64,000 nucleotides of DNA from Thamnidium elegans (Eukaryota > Mucoromycota > Mucoromycetes > Mucorales > Mucoraceae): assembly GCA_025201345.1 (NCBI GenBank), contig JAIXMG010000007.1:248001-312000 (forward strand). The letters run 5' to 3'. The notes under the pieces are model-generated. The model was not told the origin of the DNA and did no database searches. It saw only the letters and a list, made by a program, of their open reading frames with translations. Shown in pieces: positions 33,878 through 45,562 of this stretch. Made by a program: the position numbers and the translations under genes. Numbering within the stretch: the first letter of the stretch is position 1; each line of letters begins with the position of its first letter.

Positions 33878-36018
33878 ATGTGTGATGTCAATGATCCTCG
33901 CATTTTAAATGCTTATATTGCTATTACTGAAGATGAACCTACCGACTGGTAATAATAATAAAAAATCATAAAAAAAAAAATTGCTGTTTAAATTAAAAAT
34001 CGTCCCCCCCCCCCCTTTTTTTAAGGCTTTTGCTCGGTTATAAAGACTCGAGAAATGTAATTTCTTTATACGCTAGTGGTGTCAATGGTTTAAGGTATTC
34101 TATCATTTTTAGTAATCCAAATAGTGTCCGTTTCTAAAATAAGTTTTTTTTTTCTAGTGAATTTCGTGAACATATTACCAACGAAATTTTATTTGGTTTT
34201 GTTAGAGTAGATGATCGATTTATTCTTATTACTTATGTACCTGATAGTGTCAGGTAAAAAAAAGAAAAAAGAAACCGGAATATGTATAATAAAAGAATAC
34301 TAATACTTTTTATTTTTAGTGGTGTTAGAAGAGGTACATAACAAGCAACGAATATAAAACCTCGTATGATTTTTTTAATAATACTAACAATATTTTTTTT
34401 TTAAAAAAAAAAAGCTAGAGCATTGGTTCATAGTCGATCAGTGGCTAGTATTCTTGAATTATCCCATGCACAGTTCACAGCTTCTTCTTTATCCGACATG
34501 AGTGATGCAAACATTCGTACTCGATTAAAGTTAGGACAAAACCAAGTGCCTAACAGACCCCGCCCATCCTCCGTTTCTAAAAGATCTTCTGTGATCGCAC
34601 GAAGAAGAAAATCGAACCAGTATTCACCATCTCCATCACCTTCCCCCATGTCCGAAAGAAACTTACGGATACTGACAACAGAAGAACCTGGTTCTTATGA
34701 AGATGATCGTATGACTGCTACACCTACACCCTCCTCTCCTACCTCGGTTGCCTCTTCATTTGCCGAATCTTCTATATCTACTTTAGCAGACCACTTAGAT
34801 ATTGACGAAAAGACACGAGACGCAACAGAGGCTATGCTTCAATTACAGCTTGCTAAAAAGAAAGAGTTAGAAGAAGCAAGGTTTCGACAATTTCAACGAG
34901 ACCAACAAGAAGAAAGATTTAAACGAGACCAAGCGATAAAAAGATTCGAAGAAGAAAAACAACAGCAAAAGCAACAAGAGCAGCAACAACAAACGCCAAT
35001 GAAAAAAGAGTTACAGACAAGAAAGAGTTATACTTTATTACCAAAACCAGAAGAAAGAAAGTCTGGTATATTCCCTCAAGTCACATTAAGAAAAGTAACT
35101 CCTGGTTCCAATCACCCTAAAACAAATCAAGTTCAAAAAGATGTTCGGTCTGTGTTGAACAGCTATAAAAAACCTGAACTTGTTAAACGACAATCCACAA
35201 CCGACTTTAAGTTTGACCTTAAGCCTGTAGCAATGAAACCACAAGTCAAGCCTGCAGTAAAGCAAGAAGCCAAGCAGCTAGAATTAAAGCCAGTGGTAAA
35301 ACATGAACTTATACCTATTGCAGAACAAGAAGCTGTTATTACAGAAGATACTACTATTATTACAGAAGTAGGTGTTATCACAGAAAAAGTTGTTACTTCA
35401 GTGCCGGAAGAAATCAAACCGGAACTCAAACCAGTAGTAGTAGAAATCAAGTCAGAACCTATAAAGGAACTTAAAACCGAAATGAAAATGGCGGCAGAAC
35501 CCGAAGTCAAACTCAAAATTAATCAGGTACACTTTTTAAATTTACTAAAAAGCCCAGGCCCAGTCAAATCGTATGTTTATTTATGTATATATATATTTTT
35601 TTAAGGTTTTAATGGCAGGATTTGCGTCTGTGCAGACAAAAAGTAGTCCGGTAAAGATGAGATCTTTTTATACCCTGTTTTTTTTTTACTCACACCATTA
35701 TATTTAAATAGTTTTGGAAGCGTAGATACTTTATTATACGTGATGATAGTTTATGCTTCTATAAGGATGAAATGGTAAAAATAAAAGTTTTTTTTTTTTT
35801 TTGCAGTGTATTAATAATTATATTTACAGGCTAAAATACCAATCTCCACCATTAATTTATTAAATGTAACACGATTAGAACCAGCAAATGAGGATGAAGA
35901 TACGTACGTACCGAACTCTTTCGTCATGGATACGCAAACAGGTGATTCATATCAAGTATTTGCTGATCAAAAGAAAACTGTTAAACAAATGTATGCTATC
36001 CTTCAATCATCGATATAA
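33878..36018 (+). CDS. ADF-H (coactosin-like) plus PH domain protein, probable actin-cortex adaptor
   Basis: N-terminal exons give MCDVNDPRILNAYIAITEDE, PTDWLLLGYKDS, NVISLYASGVNGLSEFREHI, and VRVDDRFILITYVPDSVSG with SILELSHAQFTASSLSDMSD. This is the pattern of a coactosin/drebrin-type ADF-homology fold that binds F-actin. The large exon 34414-35524 follows with Ser/Pro-rich text, a Gln/Glu/Lys coiled region (residues near EEARFRQFQRDQQEERFKRD) and Lys/Pro/Val-rich repeats (KPVAMKPQVKPAVKQEAKQ and similar). The C-terminus spread over small exons reads MAGFASVQTKSSP, FWKR-RYFIIRDDSLCFYKDE, then DSYQVFADQKKTVKQMYAIL, a PH domain with its terminal helix. Stop is at 36018. Lipid and actin binding are inferred from the folds. 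Confidence 0.75.
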
Positions 36019-36206
36019 ACTGTTTATTCCTTTTATATATATATACCACACACACACACACTCTCTCTCTCTCTCTCTCTTTTAAAATAAAACCTATTAT
36101 TTTCATTTTTTCTGTTATTATTTATTAAAATTCTATGTACGGAAAAAAAAGCAAAAAAAAAAACAGGTAATGTACAAGGTAAAGGAAGTTTTTTTTTTCT
36201 TCGTCT

Positions 36207-37970
36207 TTACAGTAAATGCTCATCCGCCCAATCGTTGGTATTGGTTATTAATTCCTTATTATCCTCTTGATTCTTCTTTTTACCAAGACCTAATCTCATT
36301 GTACTAATAGTATCAAGTGAATCTTGTGCACGTCTATTTGTTCTAGGTTCTACAAACACACTATTAATCACATGTTTGTTTTAAACATCTGTCACATTTA
36401 AATAAATTACCTTGTCTAATTGTATTTAAACTAATATTCTCTGTATATTCATTTGAATTATTAGGGGAACTAAAATCATAATCAATGGATCCTCTTGATC
36501 TGCGCCAAAGTGAGTTTGAATCTCTTCTAATAGCCGAACTATGATGATCTACATCACGACTATCCGAAGAAGGTCCGCCAATATCTTCAATATGATTCAA
36601 TTCTTCTGATGAGCTCATAAACTTTTCATCATCAAATGCAGGTAAAAGTCTTTCCGTTTGATTTTGACTGGATGCATCATCATCATTATCAGTTGCTTTA
36701 TCACTCTTGGGTTGTTGTAATAATGCCACTCCAGAACAAATAATTAAAAATCCAAATACACAAGTAATTACATTGACGGGCGAAGCATCGAATCCACGAT
36801 AAAGGACAATGGAACTGATGATGGTCAAGGTCGTAAAAATGACGTAATAAGTTGGAGTTACAACAGCTGTATTAAAAATGTTCAATGCTTTGTTGAGATA
36901 GATGATTTCGATAGCAAGTGTGATTAAAGTCAATGCTAATACAACATACACAAACCAATTAGTGAATTGATTCTCGACCGTAAATGAATGGACGATGGCT
37001 CCACCTAATCCTTGAGTGAATACAACGGATAAAGATCCAATAAGTGAACAAATGTTAATATAAACCAACATGTTTGTTTTGCCCCATCTAGGACCACAAT
37101 AAAACACCAAAAATAATGAGATCGCAATAGCAAGTGTAGCGTAAATAAGAAACCCTATTATAATAATAATAATAATAGGGATTAATGATCCTTCTCCTTT
37201 TTTTTTTTCGTTACTTACCGACAGATAACATGAGTGTTTTAAATGTTTCGATTGAAGTATCGGCAGCACCTTGTTCTGGAGCGTGCATAACAATAATAAT
37301 TGCTCCCAAAACACATTGTAAACAGCCTATTTTTCCCTGGAATGATAATCGTTCTTTCAAAAAAATGGATGATAAAATAGCACTACACAAAAAAAAAAAC
37401 AATTTTGTTAGAATCCGTAACCCTATTATGTATTTTTTCCTATTACCATAGTACAACACTTAATGCCCCTAAAGGAGTAACCAAAATAGCTTGCGTAAAC
37501 GCATAAGCAACAAAATTACAAGCTTCACCCACAACCACTAAAATAAAAAAATAAAATTGTCAATTGAAGAATAGAAATAAATGATAGAATACTACTTACT
37601 TAATATCATACCACTCCACCACATGGGAGATTTAAGGTATCCATACCCCTCACCTGCAACACCACCTATCAAAAAAAACAATTAATACAATTAATACAAA
37701 TAAAATGAATTAAATTGTTATACATGATACATACCTGATTTTTCTGTAGCTTGTAATAGACCCTTCTTTTTTAACACAAAACTACTACCAATAAATATAC
37801 CTAAAATAAATTACCGTTAATTCTTTACATGTCACCTACTGTAATAACTTAATTCAAAAAAGTACTTTACCACTTGTAATAGCTAATGTCACTCCAATAA
37901 TCTTGTATAAGGACCCATGTGTGTCTCCTATTAAACTTTCTCCAATGTCTGTTGAATTCATTTCACTCAT
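36207..37970 (-). CDS. NIPA-type magnesium transporter
   Basis: Membrane protein of the NIPA (Mg_trans_NIPA, DMT superfamily) group, about nine TM segments over seven to eight exons. Diagnostic stretches are [54 protein letters not shown] followed by PLGALSVV, and [20 protein letters not shown] followed by FTTLTI. The hydrophilic C-terminal tail contains acidic and Ser-rich text ([20 protein letters not shown]). A final exon (about 36207-36356) ends [12 protein letters not shown]. It is needed because without splicing at the CAAG/GTAATT donor near 36414 the frame stops early. Start is at 37970 ([20 protein letters not shown]). The gene is intact although it lies between the two inverted mobile-element copies. 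Confidence 0.88.
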
Positions 37971-38984
37971 TTTTACTTTTTTTTTTTTCTTTTTTTTTTT
38001 TTTTTGGCTGAAGATATTAAAGAAAAAGTATAAAAGGGAAGGGAAAAAAAGGACCAACACAAATTAAGCCTTTTTACTTTTCCAAAAATAGACCACTCGA
38101 AAAAATATAAATAGTAAGCGTGTGCCCAATTATTTACGGCTTTATAAACACCCAGCTTGCGAGTTTCTCATTGGTCAGTTTCAAGATTGAAAAACCCCAA
38201 TTAACGACAATCCCTTGGCATCAAATCAAGATTAAAACAATAGCGAGTTTGATCCCCTTTTTTATTATCATAAATCAGCCTGTTCACTATGGTTAAATCA
38301 ACATACCGTCGCCTTTTTGTTGTTGTTGTTGTTGTTGTTGCTGTTTCCTTTTAACGATGGTTTCATGAGTAAATCTTTTTTTTAAAAAGACACTTATATT
38401 TCCTCTCTCTCTCTCTCCTTCGTTTACCTTAGAACTCTTATTTTCTTATATGATAAGGTACTGTCGATGCAAACGTATACCTTTGTTGAACGCCAAAAAA
38501 ACACCCTCCTTTTACCTAATAAAATGTTAATTTCGATTACAAGTATTATAACCAGAGGATAACCCAAATCAAAGAAGCTTTTACAGCTACTGCGGCGTCA
38601 ATAGCAGTAGCTGCGTCAACAAAAATATCGATACCGAACAGTTGGAACTTGTCAAATTGTGAGTCGCGACCTTTTTTTTTAACGTCAATGTATGTTAAAC
38701 TGTACAAACAAACACTGACATAACATTAAATTTCTTTTTTAAAATCCAGATAACACAGACCAACTTTGTTACCGCTTCTTAATATACTATAATTTAAGTA
38801 ATTTCATTAAACTTTATCTTTCTTTTCACACTGAAAATAAAAAAAAAGAAAGCCTTAAAAGTGCAAGGGGAGTTATAAATAGAGAAAGAGAAAGGTTTAT
38901 TCATGCAATTGTTTATATTTAAAGAAACATAGGCATATACTCTATATATACTTTACTGTCTATGATTGGCTGTATTCCTAGTTT
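37971..38984. other. Intergenic with microsatellites
   Basis: About 1 kb. Long T tracts at 37977-38005, a (TTG)n run at about 38319-38345, a (CT)n run near 38403-38417. No gene seen. Confidence 0.45.
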
Positions 38985-39337
38985 CTATTATTAAACTTTG
39001 TGATAAAAAGCTCATTTTCACTCCGTTGAGAGATAAAATCAAGGAAAGACATGAATGGGTTCAAAGATGGTTGAAGACTAACATAGATTATACCAGCAAT
39101 TGTATATTTATCGATAAGTCCGTATTTCATATTAATATGAAGAGAAGCTTCGCCTGGTCAATAAAATGAGAAAGAGCTGTTGTTGTTGAACCAAAAATCA
39201 GTTAGAGCCACTACTATACTTGGTGCAATTTCTACTAAAGGTATAATAAATATTAGAGTACGAAAACCTAGAGTAACTGCTGCCTTGAAAAAGCGAAAGC
39301 CTAACGGAAGTAACAAAAAGGCTAACAACATGTATAT
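38985..39337 (+). pseudogene. Mariner-type transposase middle segment, inverted relative to the rest of the right copy
   Basis: Plus-strand text IKERHEWVQRWLKTNIDYTS, NCIFIDKSVFHINMKRSFAW, then after a stop and a frameshift RATTILGAISTKGIINIRV and KKRKPNGSNKKANN. FID is the first catalytic Asp region and the Lys-rich linker follows it, as in the intact family. The neighbouring parts of the gene (39339-39870) are on the minus strand, so this piece sits in opposite orientation and abuts the C-terminal end of the gene at about 39338. Confidence 0.7.
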
Positions 39338-39338
39338 A

Positions 39339-40290
39339 TTAGAACAGTGTTTTATTATAGCATTTAATGATTTGGCGTTTGGAGCGACTACAAAAGCTAT
39401 GAAGATCACTGATGAGTACATCATTACAGGCATCGCCAATCCTATTAGATAAATTTTCTTCACTCATAAGCCGATCACGCTTCATTTTCCCTTTAACTAT
39501 TGCCCAAGATTGTTCAATGGGGTTCAATTCAGATGAATAAGGAGATAGATACATGACTTCGTAGCATTTACTTTCAATTTTCCGTAACATCGACTTGGAT
39601 TTATGAGTAGTAGCATTATCCATAACGGTGTAACTTCCCTTAAAAATTTCATCAAGGTTCATTACACTAAGAAGTTCGTTCATAAACTTGATAAAATGAG
39701 CAGTAGTCGTACCTTTTGGCGTTGGCTTATTATCGGCAGGATCGTCGTCAACTTCTGGATCCTCTGTACTAATCTCGGTTGCGGTTCTCTTTTTTCTGAA
39801 TATAACAGGAGGTCATTGCCCATAGCCATTTTACTAAGATCCCACAGCCAAGTAGCTCGTTATGCTCGGTTGTAAATGAGCTTTTCGGACCACTGTTTTG
39901 TTCAGACTTTTTATACACAACCTCTTCTGTCCCTTCAGTAATACTTCCACCATCTTAACGCGGTGCAGTAATTAATATTTAAGTCTCTTGCAACCTTGAG
40001 GATTTTCGAGCATACGGTCTATAAACGTTTCTCTGGTGAAGTCGTTGTAATTGTTGTATAACTTCACTGATGGTTTTAACTTACCAGGTTTTTACTGCTT
40101 TTTAAGTGAGAACCCTTCATTTTTTTGGGGGGGGGCGCTTAACGCTCAAGTAAGTTTGTCGACTAGTTATTGTTTCAAGAACTATGTTGGGATCACCGAC
40201 ATATGTTAAAACATCCTCCATCGGATCGTAAACTTTTTCTTTTTCATTAAAAATGTTTTCCTGTCTATCTTCATAAAAAAAAAAGTATTC
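39339..40290 (-). pseudogene. Mariner-type transposase, right copy, internally rearranged
   Basis: Read on the minus strand from about 40290: YEDRQENIFNEKEKVYDPME and SRQTYLSVK (as in the left copy), the frameshifted HTH part, then GNDLLLYS. This is joined abruptly near 39796 to the linker RKKRTATEISTEDPEVDDD. The catalytic C-terminus follows: GTTTAHFIKFMNELLSVMN, GSYTVMDNATTHKSKSMLRK, YLSPYSSELNPIEQSWAIVK and a tail ending CYNKTLF. The segment with the first catalytic Asp is missing between GNDLLLYS and the linker. The second Asp (VMDN) and final Glu (NPIE) regions are well preserved and open from 39683 to 39339. Confidence 0.75.
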
Positions 40291-40930
40291 ATTATTATGT
40301 TGTATTTTATTAGAAAGAGAGAGAGACAAAAGCAAGTATAGAAGATATGCGACAATTAGTGGTATATTGTTATAAAATTCGTTAAAAGTCTAAAATAAGA
40401 TGGTTTTTAATAATTTGAAAAAGGATAGCTATTTTATATGAAAGTGAGATTTGAATTCAATGAAAGTTGAATTGATTGTGTTAAAGGTAACCGCTTATAG
40501 ATTATTGTGATTATTGGCACATAAATAATTTGTGCCTGACGTTTGTATAAAAGGGAAAATAGTGATTTTCCTGCTGTACCACAAATAAATAAGTACTTTA
40601 ATTATTACACAGATAAATAATTAAGTTTTTCAAATAGAATCCAAATTAGATCTTGAATAGTAATCAAAAGGTTAGATATATAGCTGGTTTATATCAACCA
40701 GCTTCACTGTAACTAGGCAACACTACAAAAAAAGGTCACACAAAAAATGCCACACGTCACACAAATCATGGCAACAAACCACGGGTATAAATTGACCCGG
40801 TTTTTTTTTTTCCTTTTTTGTTTTTTTTCTCTTTTTTTTTCTTCACAACTACAAAAGGTAACTGGCCAGATATTTACTAACTATTATTACAGTTTTTGGG
40901 ACTCTGATCAAGTCTTTTTTCTGTAATAGT

Positions 40931-41178
40931 AGTGCTTATGGTACCATTTGCGCCTTGTAATCTTTTTTTTTGTGTGTTTGCAGTTTGACTCATCCGTGGT
41001 GGTTTTTTTTCCGGAGAGGCAGGTTGTGGGTTTACATCCCCATTCCGCTTTCTCTTACCGCGGGATGGGGATGTAAATTCACAAGTTGTCTCTTTTGGAA
41101 AAAAGTCCTGCAGATGGGTCAAATCTGTAAACCCTCAAAAAAAAAAAATTGCATGGCGCAAATGGTACCATAAGCACT
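40931..41178. mobile_element. Foldback MITE, twin copy in the right arm
   Basis: Same 24-bp perfect terminal inverted repeats and internal imperfect palindrome as the 28946-29192 copy. It was presumably copied together with the arm rather than inserted independently, because the flanks are also identical. Confidence 0.8.
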
Positions 41179-41338
41179 GGCTGGTAGAAAGTTGGAGTGA
41201 TACGAGGAGAGAAGGAAAGTATTATAAAAACATTCTGCTGCAAATAAAAAAGAGTTGATTTCTAACTTTTTCTTATTTAGCAGCCCAACCCAAAGGGCCA
41301 AACCCCCCCCCCCCTCCCCGAAAAAAAAAGCTATAAAT

Positions 41339-41425
41339 AAAAATGAGCGTCTTTAAAAATGAGTGTCTTTAAAAATGAGTGTCTTTAAAAATGAGTGTCC
41401 TAAAAATGGGTGTCCTAAAAAGAGA
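41339..41425. repeat. 16-bp tandem repeat, right arm
   Basis: Reverse complement of the left-arm array; unit TCTTTAAAAATGAGTG repeated about five times with variants (TCCTAAAAATGGGTG). A poly-C tract lies just upstream at 41306-41320. Confidence 0.75.
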
Positions 41426-41945
41426 ATGAGAAAGCGTTTTAAAAAAGAATGCCTTAAAAAAAGAGAATGCATTACAAAAAAAAAAAAAGAAGGCATTATA
41501 AAAAAGGGAAGGCATTATAAAAAAGAAAAGGCTTCTTAAAAAGGGAAAGATAATGTCTGCCCTAATTCTCATTAAATGTACATTATCTTAATGTTTTTTT
41601 TTCTTCCTTTTAATAATCTATCCGCAACATTCTTAATAAAGTTTACTGTTATTTTTACAGTAAAATATAATACGTTTGGCTTATTTGGTTTAACATTTGG
41701 CATAATGCTTGACAGTTATAATTATGCAATGTGTACATGTAAATGAGGTGCTGGATCTTCTCATTATATTATCTTTTATTTAATAAAAAATTATAAAGTG
41801 TAATTCTCTCGGGTACGGCCTTATAGTTTATATTCTTTTAATTATCTTTTTGTTATTATACTCTGTAATTGACAGTTGCATTTTCTTTGTACTACAACGA
41901 CCCCTATTTTAAAACTCAAACAAATGCAAATACAATCCCTTTTAC

Positions 41946-41982
<37 letters not shown>

Positions 41983-42954
41983 TTACTTTTAGTTTTACTT
42001 TTCTTTTTTTTTCTTAATATTATCCACCACTTGCGACATGTATTTTTATTTTATTTATGTATTTTGCTTTTTCTTTTGACATTGAGCATGTAGCAACGAA
42101 ATGTGCCATGTTATCCAAGTCAGTTATAAAAACGTAGTAACAGTAAAACACTCCAAAGGGACAAGAGCAATTGTAGCGTGATAATTATTGCGGTATTGCA
42201 GCTTAAAAAATCGCTCACATAAGAAATCACTGCTAATTTTACCAGCTATAACAAATAATGGTTCTTAATTTATTAAAAAACAGAAAAAGCTTTTTGGACC
42301 CAAGTTGTATAATACAAAATAGTTGTTTTAAATATATCTTTGATAAAAAAAATTAAAAACGTACCTTTTTGTTTTTTTTTTCGTTTTTCATTTTTGTGGG
42401 TCAACCCCTTTTGTTTTTTGGCCAAAAATCACGGATGTTTTGTGATTTCTCTGGATCCACTTTGGCTTTTGTTATGGGCAAACTGTTGACAATAAATTAA
42501 TTTTTTATACGCTTCTAATCCATCTTAATTTATATTTCTAATGCAAAAATTGAAAGAATGATCACTATTTAAAAATTACTTTTTTGGGCAAAAAAAAACC
42601 TTACTTTTTTTTATCACCTTTTTGCTTTATTTTCGTGATTACATCGAATTCAGTTTGCTACTACTATTACTAAAAATAACAAAGATTAAAGATCTTTAAC
42701 AGCTCATTTTTATTCATTTATAAATAAAAGTGCTACATCCAAAATTGAGAGAGTAAATACGCTTTTAATAAAACGCCAGCTTAACTAAAGCGTCAAGTAA
42801 AAAGAAAAAGATCTTTAAACAGTAATTACTCGTTCATTATCTTTAGTAATAATATCATTTTTAATGCATTAGAAGCGCCTAAAAGAGTATACTATCACCA
42901 TTGTTTTTTTCTATAAAGATACTTAAGTTTGATCCAGAGTAATCGCGAAAAAAA

Positions 42955-45140
42955 ATCCGAAAAACAATAGGGGTTGATCCTAGAAATGAAGCAGTTAATG
43001 TCGTATTTTCCAAACGTCGAAGAAATTGAAGTACGCTGCCCACTCCGCATCAATTATTTCCGTCTTTCGTTAAATACTGAATTGAAAAAACTTCAAAAAG
43101 ATTTCGTATGAACTTGGAACTCCCTACGGATATCCCGAGTATGATTTATAATGGAATTTTATCTCAAACATATTGACACAATAACCAGTCTGGATTTCAT
43201 AAATCAGATTCCTCTAGGTTACATTTTATATACCTACCTACTATTTTTTTCTCTCTAGTTGTTAATGGTTTCTGGCATAGTAGGTACGTATGGAAGCGCA
43301 TGTAGGGATAAAATCGGCTTCTAATAGACTTGTTTTATGCTCTCATATTAATGCGATATCTTTACGTGTCAATTTCATGAACTCATATTTATTTCAGACT
43401 AAATGAACCTGTGGTAGACGGGTCAAAAAACTAGTACCAGTTCAAATATAAGATTCGCCGCCTATGGAAAAATAATGTCAATGTTCTCTATTCATACGTA
43501 GGTTTAACGACATAAGGCGTTCCTTTTACAGTCAAAAACAACTAAATGTAATTATAAAATAAAAATTAAAGAGACCTAGTAATGTTGCAAGTAAACTAAT
43601 AAGATTTTAATAAGGATAAAGAATAAGAATAGTTGAACTAAAAGAAGAAAAGCCAATGAAAATAAATGCAACGAAAATGTGTATAACAGAATGAAAAAAT
43701 AATAAAATTACATGATAAATGAACTGATCAGGCAAAATGTGAAAATTGGACCTTAAAGAAGTGTCGTGTCTCGATTTTTGGTTATAACTCTTTTGTTACT
43801 ATGAGCTCTAAGATAAAACCAAAAGTATAATTAAAAGGTTAAAAGATAGTGTTACAAATTAAGTTATTTGTAGTGGTAATAAAAATGAAGAATGAGATAG
43901 AAATTAAATAAACAGTAAGGCTACTATAAAAGCTCAATAAAAGTATAGTGAATTCCCGGCTTCAAGTTGTCCAACTGTAAAAGGCATTATAAACTGAAGG
44001 TTTATAATAAAGAAAGTAAAATAAAAAGGAAAATACAATGAATAATAAATATATTCAAGGGATTTTAAGTATAAAATGATAATATCCTAAAGGGTTATAT
44101 GATAAAAGTTTTAAAGGTCAAAGTGAGATAAGTTTATTTAAGGTAAATGTAATAGTAACGTATGAAAAAGGGGTCTAAAGTGACAAAAAGTGATAGATAA
44201 TTTAGGGTAATAATAGATATGGAATAGCGTAACAATAAAGAATAAATTTGGTGACAGCACCAAGAAAGATAATTTAAATAAAATAAATAGCAGAAGAGTT
44301 ATGTACTTGAGGAGTATCGAAAATTCAGTGCGTAACAACATGAACTGGTGCTCACATTTCTTATTGTTACCTTATTATCCTTTTTTTACACTTTACTACA
44401 TTATCTATTGATTAGCAATATCTCCCGGGATGAAATTTACATTCGGGATCGATCCTGAAACATGTCGACCTAAAAAAAAAAACGTCTCCTTCAGTAATGT
44501 TACGCAATGTCTTTTAGTTATCCCCAACACTAAATCAAGAACGATGCTCTTTAAAGAGGATTTTCTTCGACGAGGATGGTTGTAAACAAATTTTAACCTC
44601 CTTTGCCTTAAAATAATACTTTTTGTAATAATCTGAAATAATATAAATAGCTCTAAAAAAAAAATCTAATAAAAAGCAATTCACATTTTGTCAACAGCTT
44701 AATATTATACTTTTCTTTAACTTATAAAAGACCACTTAACTAGCTCTTTTATTCACCTCTTTATTCTATATTTTATTTTATACTTGAATTCCCTTGGATC
44801 TTACCTTCCATTGTATTTTTTTTTACCAAAACCCTTTATTTTCTTTATTTACTTAAGTCGTTCTACTTATAAAACAGGAACTGGTGCTCACTTAAACTTA
44901 CTATTACCTATTACCTTTTATTTTATTTCTCTACCACATCCCAAATTCTAACATCATTTTTAGTTTTCTTAATTAGGTTTTTAAATTTATAACAACCATG
45001 GAGGTTTAATTTCTTGTGTTAGGACAACAAGGGCGATCCTTGTTAACATTATTTTATCAGAAAGAGATAGTTTGTGTAACAGCAACATTAATTAACGACT
45101 ACATACACCGCTTCCATCAAAAAAATACAAAAAGAAGATG
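42955..45140. other. Gene-poor DNA flanking the right arm
   Basis: 2.2 kb without a supportable gene. A 41-codon frame at 42986-43111 (MKQLMSYFPNVEEIEVRCPL...) has the look of an F-box/LRR-type fragment, but it is short and isolated. Two related direct repeats start AACTGGTGCTCAC near 44343 and 44879. A purine-rich tract (43540-44340) is followed by a pyrimidine-rich one (44690-44960). Confidence 0.35.
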
Positions 45141-45213
45141 TGAGGCTACCAGGGGTCGAACCTGGAATCTCCTGATTCGTAGTCAGACGCCTTATCCATT
45201 GGGCCATAGCCCC
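45141..45213 (-). tRNA. tRNA-Arg (anticodon ACG)
   Basis: On the minus strand the 73-nt sequence starts GGGGCTATGGCCCAATGGAT. The acceptor stem GGGGCTA pairs with TAGCCTC (one G-U). The D-arm is GGCCCAATGGATAAGGC. The anticodon stem TCTGA/TCAGG encloses the loop CTACGAA, so the anticodon is ACG (Arg, CGU after A-to-I). The T arm is CCAGG-TTCGACC-CCTGG and the discriminator base is A. There is no intron. CCA is not encoded, as expected for a eukaryotic gene. Confidence 0.93.
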
Positions 45214-45268
45214 TCACATGTTATATTAAATCAAAATATTTATTATAATTTTAAAAATAAAAGTTTAT

Positions 45269-45285
45269 CACGTGACAGTCACGTG
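45269..45285. promoter_or_regulatory. Palindromic double E-box (CACGTG) site
   Basis: CACGTGACAGTCACGTG is a perfect 17-bp palindrome around a central A, containing two CACGTG E-boxes. It lies 278 bp upstream of the alpha-glucosidase start and 56 bp upstream (5') of the tRNA-Arg gene. CACGTG is bound by bHLH factors (Cbf1/Pho4/USF class) in fungi. Assignment to the alpha-glucosidase promoter is inference. Confidence 0.5.
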
Positions 45286-45562
45286 CTTATCACGCTTTTA
45301 GTATCTACACGCACTACTGGTATAATTATGTGAAGGCAGCAAGTTTTTCGCGCAATACTTTTTTCTTACCTGTTAAATAGATATTCTTTTCACGTTAGAA
45401 TACGTATATTCATGTAAAAACATGGCCAGTACTATATTATTACAATGGTAATTTGATGAGTGTGTAGTCACACTAGGATCATAATATAATTGCCTCGACT
45501 TATCATGCATAAACTGTGTACTCCCCGCTCTCCTTTCTTTTTTTTTTCCTCCCAAAAAACGT

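Larger units (their letters stand above)
39796..42954 (-). repeat. Right arm of the 3.17-kb inverted repeat
   Basis: Reverse complement of 27160-30332. The inner edge is CTGAATATAACAGGAGGTC at 39796. The outer edge is GATCCAGAGTAATCGCGAAA at about 42933-42954, with similarity fading in the following A run. The same internal landmarks appear in mirror order: C/G homopolymer (40125-40135), AAGCTGGTT palindrome (about 40686-40706), foldback MITE, poly-C tract (41306-41320), 16-bp tandem repeats and a (CTTT)n microsatellite (41950-41985). The length is about 14 bp shorter than the left arm. Confidence 0.88.

Noticed and set aside
38319..38345. CRISPR-like or functional repeat
   Set aside because: Only a (TTG)n microsatellite with no spacer structure.
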